Positions 1 through 11,018 of a stretch of DNA of 64,000 nucleotides are shown here, in pieces. The notes beneath the pieces are model-generated. The model ran no database searches. It was not told the origin of the DNA and was given only the letters and a program-made list of their open reading frames with translations. Both the position numbers and the translations under genes were made by a program. Source of the stretch: Chryseobacterium capnotolerans (GTDB lineage Bacteria; Bacteroidota; Bacteroidia; Flavobacteriales; Weeksellaceae); the NCBI RefSeq assembly GCF_021278965.1, contig NZ_CP065589.1, forward strand, positions 4,593,001-4,657,000, read 5' to 3'. Position 1 is the first letter of the stretch. Each line of letters opens with the position of its first letter.

Positions 1-59
1 GATTCCTAGTATATTCTGCATCATTTTTTATTTTAATTTCAAGCTGTTTTTATTGACTT

Positions 60-98
60 AAAAGCAGGCAAACAACATACTGCTTGTCTGCCTGCTTT
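60..98 (-). terminator. Hairpin after the first GH18 gene
   Basis: Inverted repeat with 10-bp arms (AAAGCAGGCA at 61-70 and TGCCTGCTTT at 89-98) about 45 nt past the stop of the minus-strand endoglycosidase gene. Reading leftwards the stem is followed by a short T-rich stretch, so it probably ends the glycan operon. The remaining bases 1-59 hold no recognisable gene. Confidence 0.55.
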
Positions 99-142
99 AC
101 AATCTTTTTTATTTTTCAGGTAAAACACTCATTGACAGAGCA

Positions 143-2549
143 TTATTTCACAATTATTTTACCTGATGATACTCCATTATTTTTTGAGGATGTAATTTTG
201 TAAATATAAGTACCTGGTGCCAGATCCTGTGCATTCACCGTGTTATTATTTTGATTAATATCCTGCTTTTTCAATAATTTTCCTGAAACGTCATAGAATG
301 ATACTTCGCTGGAACTATCAGCAACTGTAAAATGAATATCACTTCCTCTTTTAACCGGGTTCGGATAAGCATTGCTGTATTCTTTTCCAGATTCAACGTC
401 TCTTACAGACAGTGAAGCGTTGCAAGGAACCTCTGTTTTCCAATTCGTATCATTCATATTCACTAAGGTTGCAAAATGAGTATTTGCAGTAGCATCCAAA
501 GCACCTATTCCATTTCCTTCATCCATTTTCCAGTTGGCCTCCAGTCCTTGTGAATTGGCTGCCACATTACAGCTGTTATTCATAATTTCCTGGGCTGTCA
601 ATGCTCTTTTCCATACCCTGAATTCATCCAAAGAACCATTAAGTGCACGAGAATTGTCATAATTTCTTGCCAAATAAAGAATACCGTTAGCAGTAAAATT
701 ACCCGTAACTGTCGTACTTGCATCAAGATTACCATTAATATACAGTTTCATCGCCGTTCCATCATAGGTTGCTGCTACATGGTACCATGTATTGGTATTA
801 AATGTTGTGCTTGTATTGATTTTTGTCTGTGCGGAACCGAAGCTCAGGATAAACTGAAGTTTGTTATTCGCCAGACCGCCATCTCCGAATCTAAGCATTG
901 CAGAATTGTTATCCCCCACTTCAATACCAAGTACCGATGAAATATTAGGGAAAGCAGTTTTAAAAGCATTTACTTTTACCCATCCTTCAATGGTTAATGC
1001 ATTTCCGCTCAGATCAAATTTCCCGGCATTCAGGTAATTCGTGCTTCCGTTAAAGGAAAGTGATCTTGGGCCGGGGCTTACTACGGGGGCAAATCCACTA
1101 TTGAATGCGCCTTCTGCTGAATAGGTACTTGCTGTTCCACCTGTACAGGCGGCTTGTACTTTCCACACATAGTTTGTATTGGGGATAAGATTTTGCAGCG
1201 AATAGCTATTTGTATTAATATTCTGAACTTCAGACCATGATGTGGCAGCTGCTGTTTTGTATTGAAGTGTGTAAGAAGATGCTGTTCCGGTGTCCCATGA
1301 CAACTGAGTGGAATTTCCAAGATAGCTTCCTGATGCCAACCCTGAAGGTGTTGCACATCCGTTTCCTGAATTGAACCTTGGAGCAAAAAGATAAGTACTG
1401 GTTAAGGTTGAAGAGCAGTTAGACTGTATTCTCCAGTCATAATCTGTGTTCATGGTCAGATTATTAATTATCACATTACTTCCGGAATAATTGCTTGCTA
1501 CATTGGTCCAAGTTGTTGAATTGGCAGGTTTATAATCAATATTATAGGTTTGAGAAGCATTGGAAATCCAATTCAATTTGGCTGATGTCCCTGTAACATT
1601 AGTAACCTCCAGCCCTAACGGCGGATCGCAAGCCTGGCCTTGACTCCATGAATACAATTGCCCGCTTAGCTGGGTATTTTCATTATAAAGAATATTGGAT
1701 CCGGTACTCAGATAGCTGGCAACATCAGTCCCTCCCAGGTCGTACCACATAAATACTCCATAACCATCATTTTTAGTGCTGGTTGCCGATGAAGAAAGTA
1801 CAGATGCAGGGGTAGACTGAGGATTTGAATTTTGGATCCAGATTGCAGCAGCGGAAAGCTTTGAATTATTGAGAGGTGGTACATTCGGAGCACTGTAGGT
1901 CCCATAAAAAGGATTCCAGCTATAATCAATATAATTACCCGCCAGATCTCCATTATAACTCTGTCTACTCGTTGCAGGTCCTAAATAATAAAATGTAATT
2001 AACTTATCAGGCATCGCAGCTTTAAGCTCTTGCAATAACATTACAAAAGAGCTGTTATTTGGCTGACCCGTTCCGTTATTTCCGTATCCTGCATATTCAT
2101 CATCAAGATCTACTCCATCCAGCCCATACGTGTATACTGTGTGTGCTACCTGCAAGGCAAAATCTTTTGCAGCTTCACGATTAGGGAAGTTGGAGATTCC
2201 AGCTCCCTGATGATTTCCCAAAATATCCAGTAATACTTTAATTCCCTTCTGTTGTAAAGGTTTTACATAAGTATTGACATCATTCAGTACTTTGGTAACG
2301 TTGTTATTATTTGATATATAGGCTCTGCTTTTAGAGACATCATAATTGATATTGGCAGCAAAGATAATCGCTACGTCAAAAAGCTGCCTGTTAGTAGTCT
2401 GCAAAGTATAAGACCCTGCATTCAGCATATTGTTGTTATTCACTTCTACATAGCAAACTCCCAAAGGATTAAGCTGCTGGGCCTTGAGCTGAGAACCGGC
2501 CTGAAGCATTAAAGCCATTAGAGGAATAAGAAAGGATTTTTTTTTTCAT
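143..2549 (-). CDS. EndoF1/EndoH-like endo-beta-N-acetylglucosaminidase (GH18), secreted by T9SS; frameshift next to the start codon
   Basis: Predicted to cut the chitobiose core of high-mannose or hybrid N-glycans, leaving one GlcNAc on the protein. A GH18 domain (about residues 30-290) carries the catalytic signature DGVDLDDE, with acid/base Glu151 in corrected numbering. Two fibronectin III-like modules follow, then a LamG-type concanavalin fold (about 490-650) and a C-terminal T9SS type A sorting domain beginning at YPNPV. The GH18 domain closely resembles EndoH/EndoF1 (YGLDGxDxDDEY, NNGTxQPN). The start at 2549 (ATG then ten A) is out of frame; with nine A, as in the adjacent paralogue, it reads MKKKSFLIPLMALM, a normal signal peptide, giving about 801 residues. 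As written the first in-frame ATG is at 2518. It is the last gene of the N-glycan operon, 61 nt after its paralogue. Family assignment is firm; exact glycan preference is inferred. Confidence 0.9.
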
Positions 2550-2579
2550 AGGATATTATTTTTTATTAGAAGAGGAAAA

Positions 2580-2603
2580 GTCATTGAGCCTAAGCCCAAT
2601 GAC
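2580..2603 (-). terminator. Hairpin between the two GH18 genes
   Basis: GTCATTG (2580-2586) pairs with CAATGAC (2597-2603) just after the stop of the upstream GH18 gene. On the minus strand it is followed by TTTTCC. It could partly terminate or stabilise the upstream message before the last gene. Confidence 0.4.
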
Positions 2604-2610
2604 TATATTA

Positions 2611-4760
2611 TTATTTTACCATTAGTTTCTCTGTCTGTTTTGTATTTCCGTTCTGCGATTCAAACTGAAGAATATAATTTCCGGATGAAAGTCCAGAGGA
2701 CTCAAACTGGTTATCACCGGCTTTTAATGATTTTGTGTCTCTAATTCTTCCATAAAAATCATAGATTGTCAATTTTCCTTTGTTATATTCATCAGAAACA
2801 GAAACTGTAAATGATGAAGATTTACTGACTGGATTTGGAAATATTTTGATTGGATTCTTGGTATTGATATCTCCTGCTACATTTTGAGCTATCGCATTTC
2901 TTGATAATTTTGAAGTTCCGGTTGCACACGGCAGATCAGTCACCCAATTCGATGCATCCACACCTGTTAATGATAAAGAAACTCCATTTCCAGAACTGTC
3001 TTGAACCGTTGAACCACTTCCTTCATTGAATTTCCAATAAGCGGCAAGAGAAGCAGCCGGAACAGAGACATTGCACATGTTCTGGCTAATTTCCGTTTGC
3101 GTTAATGCTTTTTTCCAAACTCTGACTTCATCTATTTTACCATTGAAATTTCTGGAAGTATTGTATAAATATCCCACATTAAATGCTCCATTTGAATTTA
3201 CATTTCCGGTTTGTGCTTTACTTGCGTCCAAAGTACCATTGATATACAATTTCATTGTACTTCCATCATATGTTGCTGCTACATGATACCATGTATTGGC
3301 ATTCAAGGCAGTAGAAGAAGCCAGCTTTTGCTGCACATTATTGATACTTAATACAAACTGAAGCTTATTATTAGCCAGTCCTGCATCTCCAAGTCTTAGT
3401 AATGCTGAATTAGTATCTCCTGCTTCAGTTCCCATGATGGATGAAATATATGGAGATACTGATTTGAAGGATGAAGGTTTGATCCAGCCCTCAAAAGATA
3501 ATGCTGATCCACCAAATTCATATTTCCGGCTGCTCCTGATTCACTCGTTCCGTCCAATGAGAGAGCATAAGAACCTGTAGGGGTTGTTGTACCTGATCCA
3601 CTATTGAATCTTGGGGCGAACATATATGTACTTTTCACACTACAATTTGTTCTGATTCTCCAATCGTATTCGGTATTGGCTGTTAAACCTGAAACTGTAA
3701 CTGAACTAGAGCTGACTGCTGTAGCTGCACTTGTCCATGTTGTTGAAGAGGCAGGTTTATAATCAATATCGTAAGTATTGGTTCCTACTGTTGACCAGTT
3801 TAGTTTTGCGCTGGTTCCGGTAAGATTGCTCGTAAACAATCCAATAGGTGCATCACAATTGGTCCCTTGTGTCCACGACTGTAAAGTTCCACTTAAAACT
3901 GTTTGTTCCCCATACAGCGTCTGAGTACCTGCTGAAAGCTGTGATGCCTGATTGGTTCCTTTAAGATCATACCAAAGATATAATCCATACCCTCCGTTTT
4001 TCGTTTGAGTAGCTAGGCTGGTTGTAGTAGAATTTGAAGTATTTCCCAACCATACTGCTGCCGGAGAAATCTGGGCTTTAGTAAGAGGTGGCACATTAGG
4101 AGCGGAGAAGGTCCCATACATCGCATTCCAGCTGTAGTTGATATTATCTCCTACTCTGGCTCCGTTCCAGGAAAGTCTTGAAGCAGCATCTCCGTAATAA
4201 TAGAATGAAATAATCTTATCCGGAAGCAATGCTCTTAACTCCTGAACAAGCATTACGAAGGAACTGTCATTAGGCTGCCCTGTTCCGTTGTTTCCATAAT
4301 CTGAATATTCATCATCAAAATCAATCCCATCCAGACCATAAGTATTTACTGTATTGGCTAACTGTACTGCAAAGTCTTTTGCTGCCTCACGGGTTGGAAA
4401 ATTACATATTCCTGCTCCCTGGTGATTTCCCAGAATGGTAAGAACTACTTTCATTCCTTTCTGCTGCAATGGTTTAATGTAAGTGTCTGCATTGGTAAGA
4501 ACCTTGGTTACATTATTGTTAGAATACAGATAAGCTCTCCCACGGCTGGTATCATAATTAATATTAGCCGCAAAGATATTCACCACATTGAACAGATAGC
4601 TGTTCGATGTTTGCAATTTGTACGCTCCTGCATTCAGGATGTTGTTGTTATTCACTTCCACATAGCATATTCCTTTAGGATTAAGCTGTTGTGCGTTAAG
4701 GAAAGCACCAGACTGAAGGGCCATGGCCATCAGTGCAGTAAGGATTGATTTTTTTTTCAT
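2611..4760 (-). pseudogene. Second EndoF1/EndoH-like GH18 endoglycosidase, T9SS-secreted; frame broken at 3523-3525
   Basis: Tandem paralogue of the neighbouring endoglycosidase. It has a signal peptide (MKKKSILTALMAMALQSG), a GH18 domain with DGIDFDDE (Glu151), one fibronectin III module (the neighbour has two), a LamG-like domain and a T9SS sorting domain starting FPNPV. The frame is lost inside the linker before LamG. Minus-strand GGAAATATG at 3523-3525 needs one more A to read AGKYEFGGSALSFEGW, which aligns with the neighbour's AGKFDLSGNALTIEGW. As written, the N-terminal frame (4760-3396) ends after a nonsense tail, and the C-terminal half is open from about 3525 to 2611. Corrected length is about 716 residues. 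The lesion is a homopolymer, so it is probably an assembly error rather than decay: both halves are otherwise intact. Predicted function matches the neighbour; two copies may differ in glycan specificity. Confidence 0.88.
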
Positions 4761-4792
4761 TGTATAATCTTTTTAAGGTGTTTTGGTGTCTG

Positions 4793-4864
4793 AATTTTAT
4801 ATAGCAATCCTCTGATCCTTTCATTTCCAGGAAAGCATCTTAAGTAAATAAGCTATATAAAATT
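4793..4864 (-). repeat. Long inverted repeat in the GH125-GH18 gap
   Basis: Perfect 13-bp arms (AATTTTATATAGC at 4793-4805, GCTATATAAAATT at 4852-4864) enclose 46 nt with a nested CTTTC/GAAAG hairpin. It fills most of the 109-nt gap between the GH125 stop and the next start. It lacks a clear T-run, so it may be a processing or stability element rather than a terminator. Confidence 0.5.
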
Positions 4865-4869
4865 GTGGG

Positions 4870-6297
4870 CTATGTCAGTAGCTGAGGGTTTTCGTTAAAT
4901 GTTTTCCACAACAATTCGCCAAATAAGGTATTGGACCAAGCAAACCATTCTCTGGTGAATTTTTTGTCATTGTCTTTATGGAAGGATTCATGCATAAAGC
5001 CTGTCCCGCCGTGCGTTTTCTGTAAGGTATCTATACACCATTTGATCTCACTTTTGTCTGTTGTAGTAAGTGCTTTCATAATGATACTCATTGGCCAGAT
5101 CATATCCAGTCCAATATGAGGGCCTCCTATCCCTTCTGCAAGCTTTCCTTTAAAAAAGAACGGATTATTTTCCGACCAAACAAATCTTCTCGTATTCTGA
5201 TAAACAGGGTCATCAGCTTTCACCGCATCCAGATAAGGCAGTCCTAACAAACTTGGACAGTTCGCATCATCCATCAGGTTATAACTTCCAAAACCATTGA
5301 CTTCAAAAGCATATATTTTTCCAAATTCAGGATGATTATAAATTCCATATTTTTTGATGGCTGCATCTACCTCATCAGCAAGGCTGTTCAGTTGTTGAGC
5401 CAAGGTTTTTTCATTTTTAATCTGAGAAACCATTTCTGCGGCCTGGCGTAAACTTACTACTGCAAATAAGTTGGAAGGAATCAAAAATCCATAGATCGTA
5501 GCATCATCACTTGGACGGAACATAGAACTGATGAGACCTACAGGCTTTGTCGGATAACCATATCCCCCCATTGGAACTCCATCAGTAGCCCAAGCCGTTG
5601 TACGTTCAAATTTATAGGGCCCAAGATCATGCTTTCTCTGCTGCTCTGTGAAAGTTTGTAATGTAAGTTTTATCCCTTGCAGCCAATTAGCATCAAAAGG
5701 TTTTGTATCTCCTGTTGTTTTCCAGAAATGATACGCTAAACGAATAGGATAACATAATGAATCAATCTCCCATTTTCTTTCATGGGTTCCCGGTTTCATA
5801 TCGGTATGGTCATACTCTTTCCACTTACTGATCTTTTTATCATCATTGTAGAATGCGTTCGCATAAGGATCTTTAAGGATGAAATTTGTTTGTTTATGGA
5901 TAACTCCGGAAATCAATTTGTGAAGTTTCTCATCTTTCTTGGAAAACTGCAGATAAGGGAAAACCTGTGCAGAACTGTCACGAAGCCACATAGCATCAAT
6001 ATCTCCGGTAATCACATAAGTATCCGGTGTACCATTGGCTTCACTATAGAAAACAGTAGTATCTAATGTATTTGGAAAGCAGTTCTCAAATAGCCAGCTT
6101 AGCTCTTTATTGTTTACTTTCTTTTTAAAGGCTGCAATAGCATTTTCTACGGATTCACTGGTAAAATGTCTTTTATCTTTAGGAACACGAACTACAGGAA
6201 AACCTTCCGTAGCAAGGGTTTTAGCAAAAACATTCTGAGTAAACAGCAACCCGGCTCCAGCCAATGCACTTGTTTTAATAAAATCTCTCCTTTCCAT
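4870..6297 (-). CDS. GH125 exo-alpha-1,6-mannosidase
   Basis: Predicted metal-independent inverting exo-alpha-1,6-mannosidase that trims the alpha-1,6 arm of N-glycan core mannose. The 475-residue protein starts MERRDFIKTSALAGAG, a twin-arginine-like signal typical of GH125 proteins in Bacteroidota, so it is probably exported to the periplasm. The GH125 signature DIDAMWLRDSSAQV lies near residues 97-110, followed by the expected (alpha/alpha)6 barrel segments (for example FRPSDDATIYGFLIPSN and EWFAWSNTLFGELLW near the C-terminus). Full length for the family. It lies 34 nt downstream of GH92, so the two are cotranscribed and act in sequence on imported mannosyl oligosaccharides. Confidence 0.92.
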   Translation of the reverse strand: MERRDFIKTSALAGAGLLFTQNVFAKTLATEGFPVVRVPKDKRHFTSESVENAIAAFKKKVNNKELSWLFENCFPNTLDTTVFYSEANGTPDTYVITGDIDAMWLRDSSAQVFPYLQFSKKDEKLHKLISGVIHKQTNFILKDPYANAFYNDDKKISKWKEYDHTDMKPGTHERKWEIDSLCYPIRLAYHFWKTTGDTKPFDANWLQGIKLTLQTFTEQQRKHDLGPYKFERTTAWATDGVPMGGYGYPTKPVGLISSMFRPSDDATIYGFLIPSNLFAVVSLRQAAEMVSQIKNEKTLAQQLNSLADEVDAAIKKYGIYNHPEFGKIYAFEVNGFGSYNLMDDANCPSLLGLPYLDAVKADDPVYQNTRRFVWSENNPFFFKGKLAEGIGGPHIGLDMIWPMSIIMKALTTTDKSEIKWCIDTLQKTHGGTGFMHESFHKDNDKKFTREWFAWSNTLFGELLWKTFNENPQLLT

Positions 6298-6331
6298 TGA
6301 TACTTTTATTTCGTTTATTTTTTATTAGTCT

Positions 6332-8563
6332 TTATTTTACAGGCTTGCTTCCCATTACAAATCTCAGTTCGCCCCCGTTCATGATATCACTGTGGTTCAG
6401 TTCCCAGCTTTTGTACTCTTTTCCGTTCAGGAACATTTTCTGTACATAGATATTTTTATCTGAAATTTTATCTGCAATTACCGTGAAGGTTTTCCCATTT
6501 TCAAGTTGTAATGAAGCTTTCGGGAACTGTGGGGCTCCAATGGCATATACAGGTTTTCCCGGTGTTACAGGATAGAATCCTAATGAAGAAAAAATATACC
6601 ATGCTGACATTTGCCCGCAGTCTTCATTATTCACAATTCCATCCGGTTTGGCAGCATACATATTATCACGGATGTATTTTACCATTTTCTGTGTTTTGTA
6701 AGGACTTCCGGCATAATTATAAAGGTATGGAACATGATGTCCCGGCTCATCACCAAAACCTAAAGACCCGATGAATCCAGAAATGTCAACATGCTGCTCG
6801 CCTTCCATTTTAAGGGTTTCAGTAAATGTTTTATCCAATTTTTCTTCAAATCCTTTCTTCCCGCCATACAAATTCATCATTTCATCAATCTGATGCGGAA
6901 CAAAGAAGTCATACGCCCAGATATTTCCGGAAACCCAATGTGGCTGAAGTTTTTTCCAGTCATTAAGAGGGAAATCCGCTAAGAACTTTCCATTTTTTTG
7001 TCTCGGCCAGAAATGATTATTTTCTTTGTTGAAAGTATTCAGAAAATTCATTGAGCGCTTTTTGTACACTTCTGCTTCATCCTTCTTTCCTAATTTTTCT
7101 GCCAGCTGCTGAATGCACCAGTCATCATACGAATATTCTAATGTTGCAGAAACAGAAGCTCCGTTTTCGGAAGGAGTATAGCCAAGCTTAATATAATCAT
7201 TCAGACCTCCGCCTCCGTCACTGCTGCTCATTTTATCTGTAAGAGAAGCATCTTTCATTGCTGCAAAAGCTTTTTCGCCATCAATACCGGGAACTCCCTT
7301 GGAAATAGCATCCCAGATTACTGACGCACTGTGGTAACCCAGCATACAGAAATTATCATACCCGCATAATTCCCAGATCGGCATATGGTCTTTACGATCC
7401 GTATATCTGCTGATGAGAGAGTTCGCAAATTCTTTGGTATGCTTCTGATCCATAATGGTCAATAACGGATGGGTAGCTCTAAAACCATCCCAGTAGGAAT
7501 ACGTACTGTAGTTCGTGAACCATTTCGTATTCATATTTTCCTGGGCAGCTACATAATCTCCATTCACATCCATATAAAGGTTTGGAGCGATAAATGTATG
7601 ATAAACACCTGTATAGAAGATTTTTCTCTGACTATCAGTTCCTCCGGTTACCTGAAACCTTCCGATAAGGTCCCGCCAGGTTTTTTGTGCGGTTTCTTTA
7701 GCTTTTGCAAAATTTACGTTTTTTGCTTCTGTATCAAAGTTTTCCTGAGCATTTTCTGTGCTTACCGGAGATAAGGAAACTTTTACTTCAATGCTTTCAT
7801 TTGTTTCTGTAGCAAATCTTACAAAGGCTTTAGCATCTTTAGCCAGTGCAATTTTTTCGTTATCTTTTATTTTCCCTTCAGCATAAACCCCATAAGATTT
7901 AAACGGCTTGGAAAACTCCATCACGAAATAAGTAAATCTTTTTCCACCCCAGCCATTGCTGTAGCAATATCCTTTGATTTTATTATTCCCTTCTACACTT
8001 ACCAATGTATGATAAATATTTCCGAAGATTTTATTCGTAGGATCAATAATAATATTGGCTTCATCCGTCTTTGGAAAAGTATATTTATGGAATCCTACTC
8101 TCGGAGAAGCAGTAAGTTCTGCTTTGATCCCATAACTGTCCAGCATTACAGAATAGTATCCAGGTGCTGCTGTTTCTTTATCATGAGTGAATGTTGAACG
8201 GTAGCCCGTTTCAGGCTTATCTTCTGAACCCGGAACCATTTTTAGCTGTCCTACTGTTGGCATTACCAGAATGTCTCCCAGATCTGCCCAACCTGTACCA
8301 CTAAGGTGATTATGACTGAATCCCATGATCGTCTTACTGCTATAATGATATCCGGAACACCAGTCCCAGTCACCGCTTTTCGTATTTTGATCCGGACTCA
8401 GCTGAATCATTCCGAATGGTGTAGTTGCTCCCGGAAAGGTATGCCCATGCCCTCCTGTTCCTATAAACGGATCTACCCAGGATAAAATATCATTCTTATT
8501 ATGTTGGGCATTCGCTAAGGAAATCAAGGATGTAAAAAAACAAATCAGCAATTCTTTTTTCAT
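6332..8563 (-). CDS. GH92 alpha-mannosidase
   Basis: Family 92 alpha-mannosidases are calcium-dependent inverting exo-enzymes that remove alpha-1,2/1,3/1,4/1,6 mannose from N-glycans and mannans. The 743-residue protein has a Sec signal (LLICFFTSLISLANAQ). Next comes the N-terminal GH92 domain opening with VDPFIGTGGHGHTFPGATTPFGM, then the catalytic (alpha/alpha)6 domain with IPGIDGEKAF-type and GDEPGHHVPYLYNYAG motifs, and near the end NEDCGQMSAWYIFSSLGFYPV. All are hallmark GH92 segments at the usual spacing. The linkage specificity cannot be read from sequence. Neighbours (GH125, GH130, GH18) point to high-mannose N-glycan. It starts 123 nt after the GH130 stop; that gap shows no clear promoter. 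Confidence 0.93.
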   Translation of the reverse strand: MKKELLICFFTSLISLANAQHNKNDILSWVDPFIGTGGHGHTFPGATTPFGMIQLSPDQNTKSGDWDWCSGYHYSSKTIMGFSHNHLSGTGWADLGDILVMPTVGQLKMVPGSEDKPETGYRSTFTHDKETAAPGYYSVMLDSYGIKAELTASPRVGFHKYTFPKTDEANIIIDPTNKIFGNIYHTLVSVEGNNKIKGYCYSNGWGGKRFTYFVMEFSKPFKSYGVYAEGKIKDNEKIALAKDAKAFVRFATETNESIEVKVSLSPVSTENAQENFDTEAKNVNFAKAKETAQKTWRDLIGRFQVTGGTDSQRKIFYTGVYHTFIAPNLYMDVNGDYVAAQENMNTKWFTNYSTYSYWDGFRATHPLLTIMDQKHTKEFANSLISRYTDRKDHMPIWELCGYDNFCMLGYHSASVIWDAISKGVPGIDGEKAFAAMKDASLTDKMSSSDGGGGLNDYIKLGYTPSENGASVSATLEYSYDDWCIQQLAEKLGKKDEAEVYKKRSMNFLNTFNKENNHFWPRQKNGKFLADFPLNDWKKLQPHWVSGNIWAYDFFVPHQIDEMMNLYGGKKGFEEKLDKTFTETLKMEGEQHVDISGFIGSLGFGDEPGHHVPYLYNYAGSPYKTQKMVKYIRDNMYAAKPDGIVNNEDCGQMSAWYIFSSLGFYPVTPGKPVYAIGAPQFPKASLQLENGKTFTVIADKISDKNIYVQKMFLNGKEYKSWELNHSDIMNGGELRFVMGSKPVK

Positions 8564-8686
8564 GATAAGAGAGTATCGGGGATTTTTTTAATTTAAAAGT
8601 TTGTTTAAAAATAGGAAAACCATTACAAAGATCCCAAAAAGGAGAGCAATTAAGCTGGCTTTTATATTTTTTTAATCTTAAAATAA

Positions 8687-9659
8687 TTAGATTGAATTCT
8701 TTTTCATAAAATCAATAATTTCTGAAATATATCCAAAGGCTATGGCCACTACAGTATCGGCTGCGCCATAATATACTGTTACTTTATCTCCTTCCGTTAA
8801 AGCTGCGCAAGGGAAAACCACATTCGGTACATCTCCTGTTAACTCGTACAGTTCTGCCGGAGCCAATAAATACGGTTTTGTTCTGTACAGTACTTTTGCA
8901 GGATCTTCCAGGTCAAGCAAAGCAGCTCCCATCGAATATCTGAACCCATTGCAGGTATTGATAACCCCATGATAAAAAAGCAGCCACCCTTCTTCCGTTT
9001 TAATAGGAACCGGACCACCTCCAATCTTCGTGCACTGCCATGCACTGTCTTCGAAAGGAGCAACTTTCATTACGCAGCGGTGCTCACCCCAATATTTCAT
9101 ATCAGGACTATAGCTGATATAAATATCTCCAAAAGGAGTATGCCCATTATCACTCGGACGGCTCAACATCGCATATTTACCATTGATTTTTTTCCGGAAA
9201 AAGCACTCCGTTTCTGTTGAAAGGAAGAAATGCATTTTCGCACTGGAAAAATTCTTTAAAATCAAAAGTATATCCAATTCCGATGGTAGGCCCATTGTAT
9301 CCGTTGCACCATGTGATCCAGTAGCGGTCTTCTATAAAGGTGACACGGGGATCATATTTGTAATCGGATTCAATCATATCGGTATTTCCTGCCTGCATTT
9401 CAATGGGATCGTGATTGATATCCCAATTGATCCCATCTTTACTGAACCCTGCGAAAATATTCATCTGTACGGCTTTGTTATCACAACGGAATACTCCGGC
9501 AAACCCATCTTCAAAAGGGATTACTGCACTATTGAATACACTGTTGGATGTGGGTATCGCATATCTGTCAATGATCGGGTTTTCGGAAAACCTCCACATA
9601 GTATCATTACAACCTTCCGGGCGATCCTGCCAAGGGATCATTACTGATTGAGCTGTCAT
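8687..9659 (-). pseudogene. GH130 beta-1,4-mannoside phosphorylase; frame broken at 9187-9193
   Basis: GH130 enzymes phosphorolyse beta-1,4-mannosides. In N-glycan loci the substrate is Man-beta-1,4-GlcNAc, the core disaccharide left after GH18 cleavage and mannose trimming, giving mannose-1-phosphate plus GlcNAc. The N-terminal half carries [27 protein letters not shown] and [22 protein letters not shown]. The C-terminal half carries [42 protein letters not shown] and [10 protein letters not shown]. The two halves lie in different frames. Minus-strand A7 at 9187-9193 should be A6, giving [12 protein letters not shown]. Corrected length is 323 residues, normal for GH130_2. There is no signal peptide, so it is cytoplasmic. 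It lies 34 nt after the MFS transporter, fitting import of the disaccharide followed by intracellular phosphorolysis. The single-base lesion in a homopolymer is probably an assembly error. Confidence 0.88.
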
Positions 9660-9693
9660 AAAGTATTTTTACTTTTTATTTAAAATTTGTTTA

Positions 9694-10992
9694 TTAATTG
9701 ATTGGTTCTTCTTTCTGATTTTCTGAATAAGGAAAAGGAACGAAAAGAGCCACAAGAAATGCAGGAATGGTAGCAATCAGCACCCAGATGAAGAACATTT
9801 TATATCCGATCCAGTCACTGATCATCCCGCTGAACATCCCCGGAATCATTACTCCAAGATTCATAATTCCTGTGGCAAAAGCGTAATGAGCTGTTTTGTG
9901 TTTTCCGGGAGCAATCTGCTGCATCATATAAAGCATTAATCCCACAAAACCGAATCCGTAACCAAAGTATTCTACCACCACAGCAATTCCTACGGGTAAA
10001 AGATCTACCGGCTGATAATAAGCCAGCAATGCATACACCACAAATGGAATATTGAATGCACAGCACAGCCAAATTAAAGATTTCTTCAATCCGCGGGCTG
10101 AAATAAAATATCCTGCCAAAACAGACCCCAGAATGAATGCCCCAGAACCATACGTTCCATAAATAAGTCCAATATCTGAAGTGGACAATCCTAATCCACC
10201 TGAAGTTCTTGGTGCTTTAAAAAATAAAGGGGCTATTTTTATCGCAAAACCTTCTGCAAAACGGTACAGGATGATGAACAGTATGGACCACAGAATATTC
10301 TTTTTGGTAAAGAAAGAAGTGATTACTTCCAATAATTCTTTGCGGACATTTCCTGCTGTTTTTTCATCTTTCTGGACCTCTTTATTTTCTTTAGGCAGAA
10401 TGAAATAATGATAAATAGCCAATGCAAAAAATAATAATGCATAGATCACCATAATGATCATCCAGGCGTGGGTAACTCCCTTTGTTTTTTCTAACACTCC
10501 AGCTGCATATACCAAAGCTCCGCTGCTGATAATCTTGGCAAGGTTATAAAATGCTCCCTGCCAGCCAATATATCTGGCTTGTTCTTTATTGGTAAGAAAA
10601 CCAATATAAGTTCCATCTGCCACCACATCATGCGTAGCTCCACAAAAGGCTACTACTGCAAAAAGAGCAATGCTGTATTTAAAAAAATCATGCAAAGGCA
10701 GACTTAAGGCAACCAAGGCAAACAGAATCCCTATGGCAAACTGGGTAGAAACAACAAAGAATTTTTTGGTTTTATAGATCTCCAGAAAAGGACTCCAAAG
10801 TGGCTTTAACGTCCATGAAAACATGATGAGAGCCGTCCAGAAAGTGATCTGTGAATCCGAAACTCCCATATCCTTATACATAATTCCTGACACCGCATTA
10901 ATGGTTACAAAGGGTACACCCATTGCAAAATATAATGTGGATATCCAGAGAATTGGCTGAATCCGACGGGTTCCGGAGTTGTTTTTTCCCAT
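9694..10992 (-). CDS. MFS transporter of the N-glycan locus
   Basis: A 432-residue polytopic inner-membrane protein with about 12 hydrophobic segments (for example IQPILWISTLYFAMGVPF at 12-29, ILWSILFIILYRFAEGFAI mid-protein and MFFIWVLIATIPAFLVALFV near the end). It has a charged central loop (PKENKEVQKDEKTAGNVRKEL) typical of major facilitator proteins. Sequence style resembles AmpG/PAT-like sugar-conjugate permeases. Lying directly upstream of GH130, it most likely imports the Man-GlcNAc disaccharide or mannose products from periplasm to cytoplasm; the substrate is inferred from context only. It follows susD after a 151-nt structured gap. Confidence 0.85.
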   Translation of the reverse strand: MGKNNSGTRRIQPILWISTLYFAMGVPFVTINAVSGIMYKDMGVSDSQITFWTALIMFSWTLKPLWSPFLEIYKTKKFFVVSTQFAIGILFALVALSLPLHDFFKYSIALFAVVAFCGATHDVVADGTYIGFLTNKEQARYIGWQGAFYNLAKIISSGALVYAAGVLEKTKGVTHAWMIIMVIYALLFFALAIYHYFILPKENKEVQKDEKTAGNVRKELLEVITSFFTKKNILWSILFIILYRFAEGFAIKIAPLFFKAPRTSGGLGLSTSDIGLIYGTYGSGAFILGSVLAGYFISARGLKKSLIWLCCAFNIPFVVYALLAYYQPVDLLPVGIAVVVEYFGYGFGFVGLMLYMMQQIAPGKHKTAHYAFATGIMNLGVMIPGMFSGMISDWIGYKMFFIWVLIATIPAFLVALFVPFPYSENQKEEPIN

Positions 10993-11018
10993 ATTTAAAA
11001 ATAAGATTCTAAAGAAAA

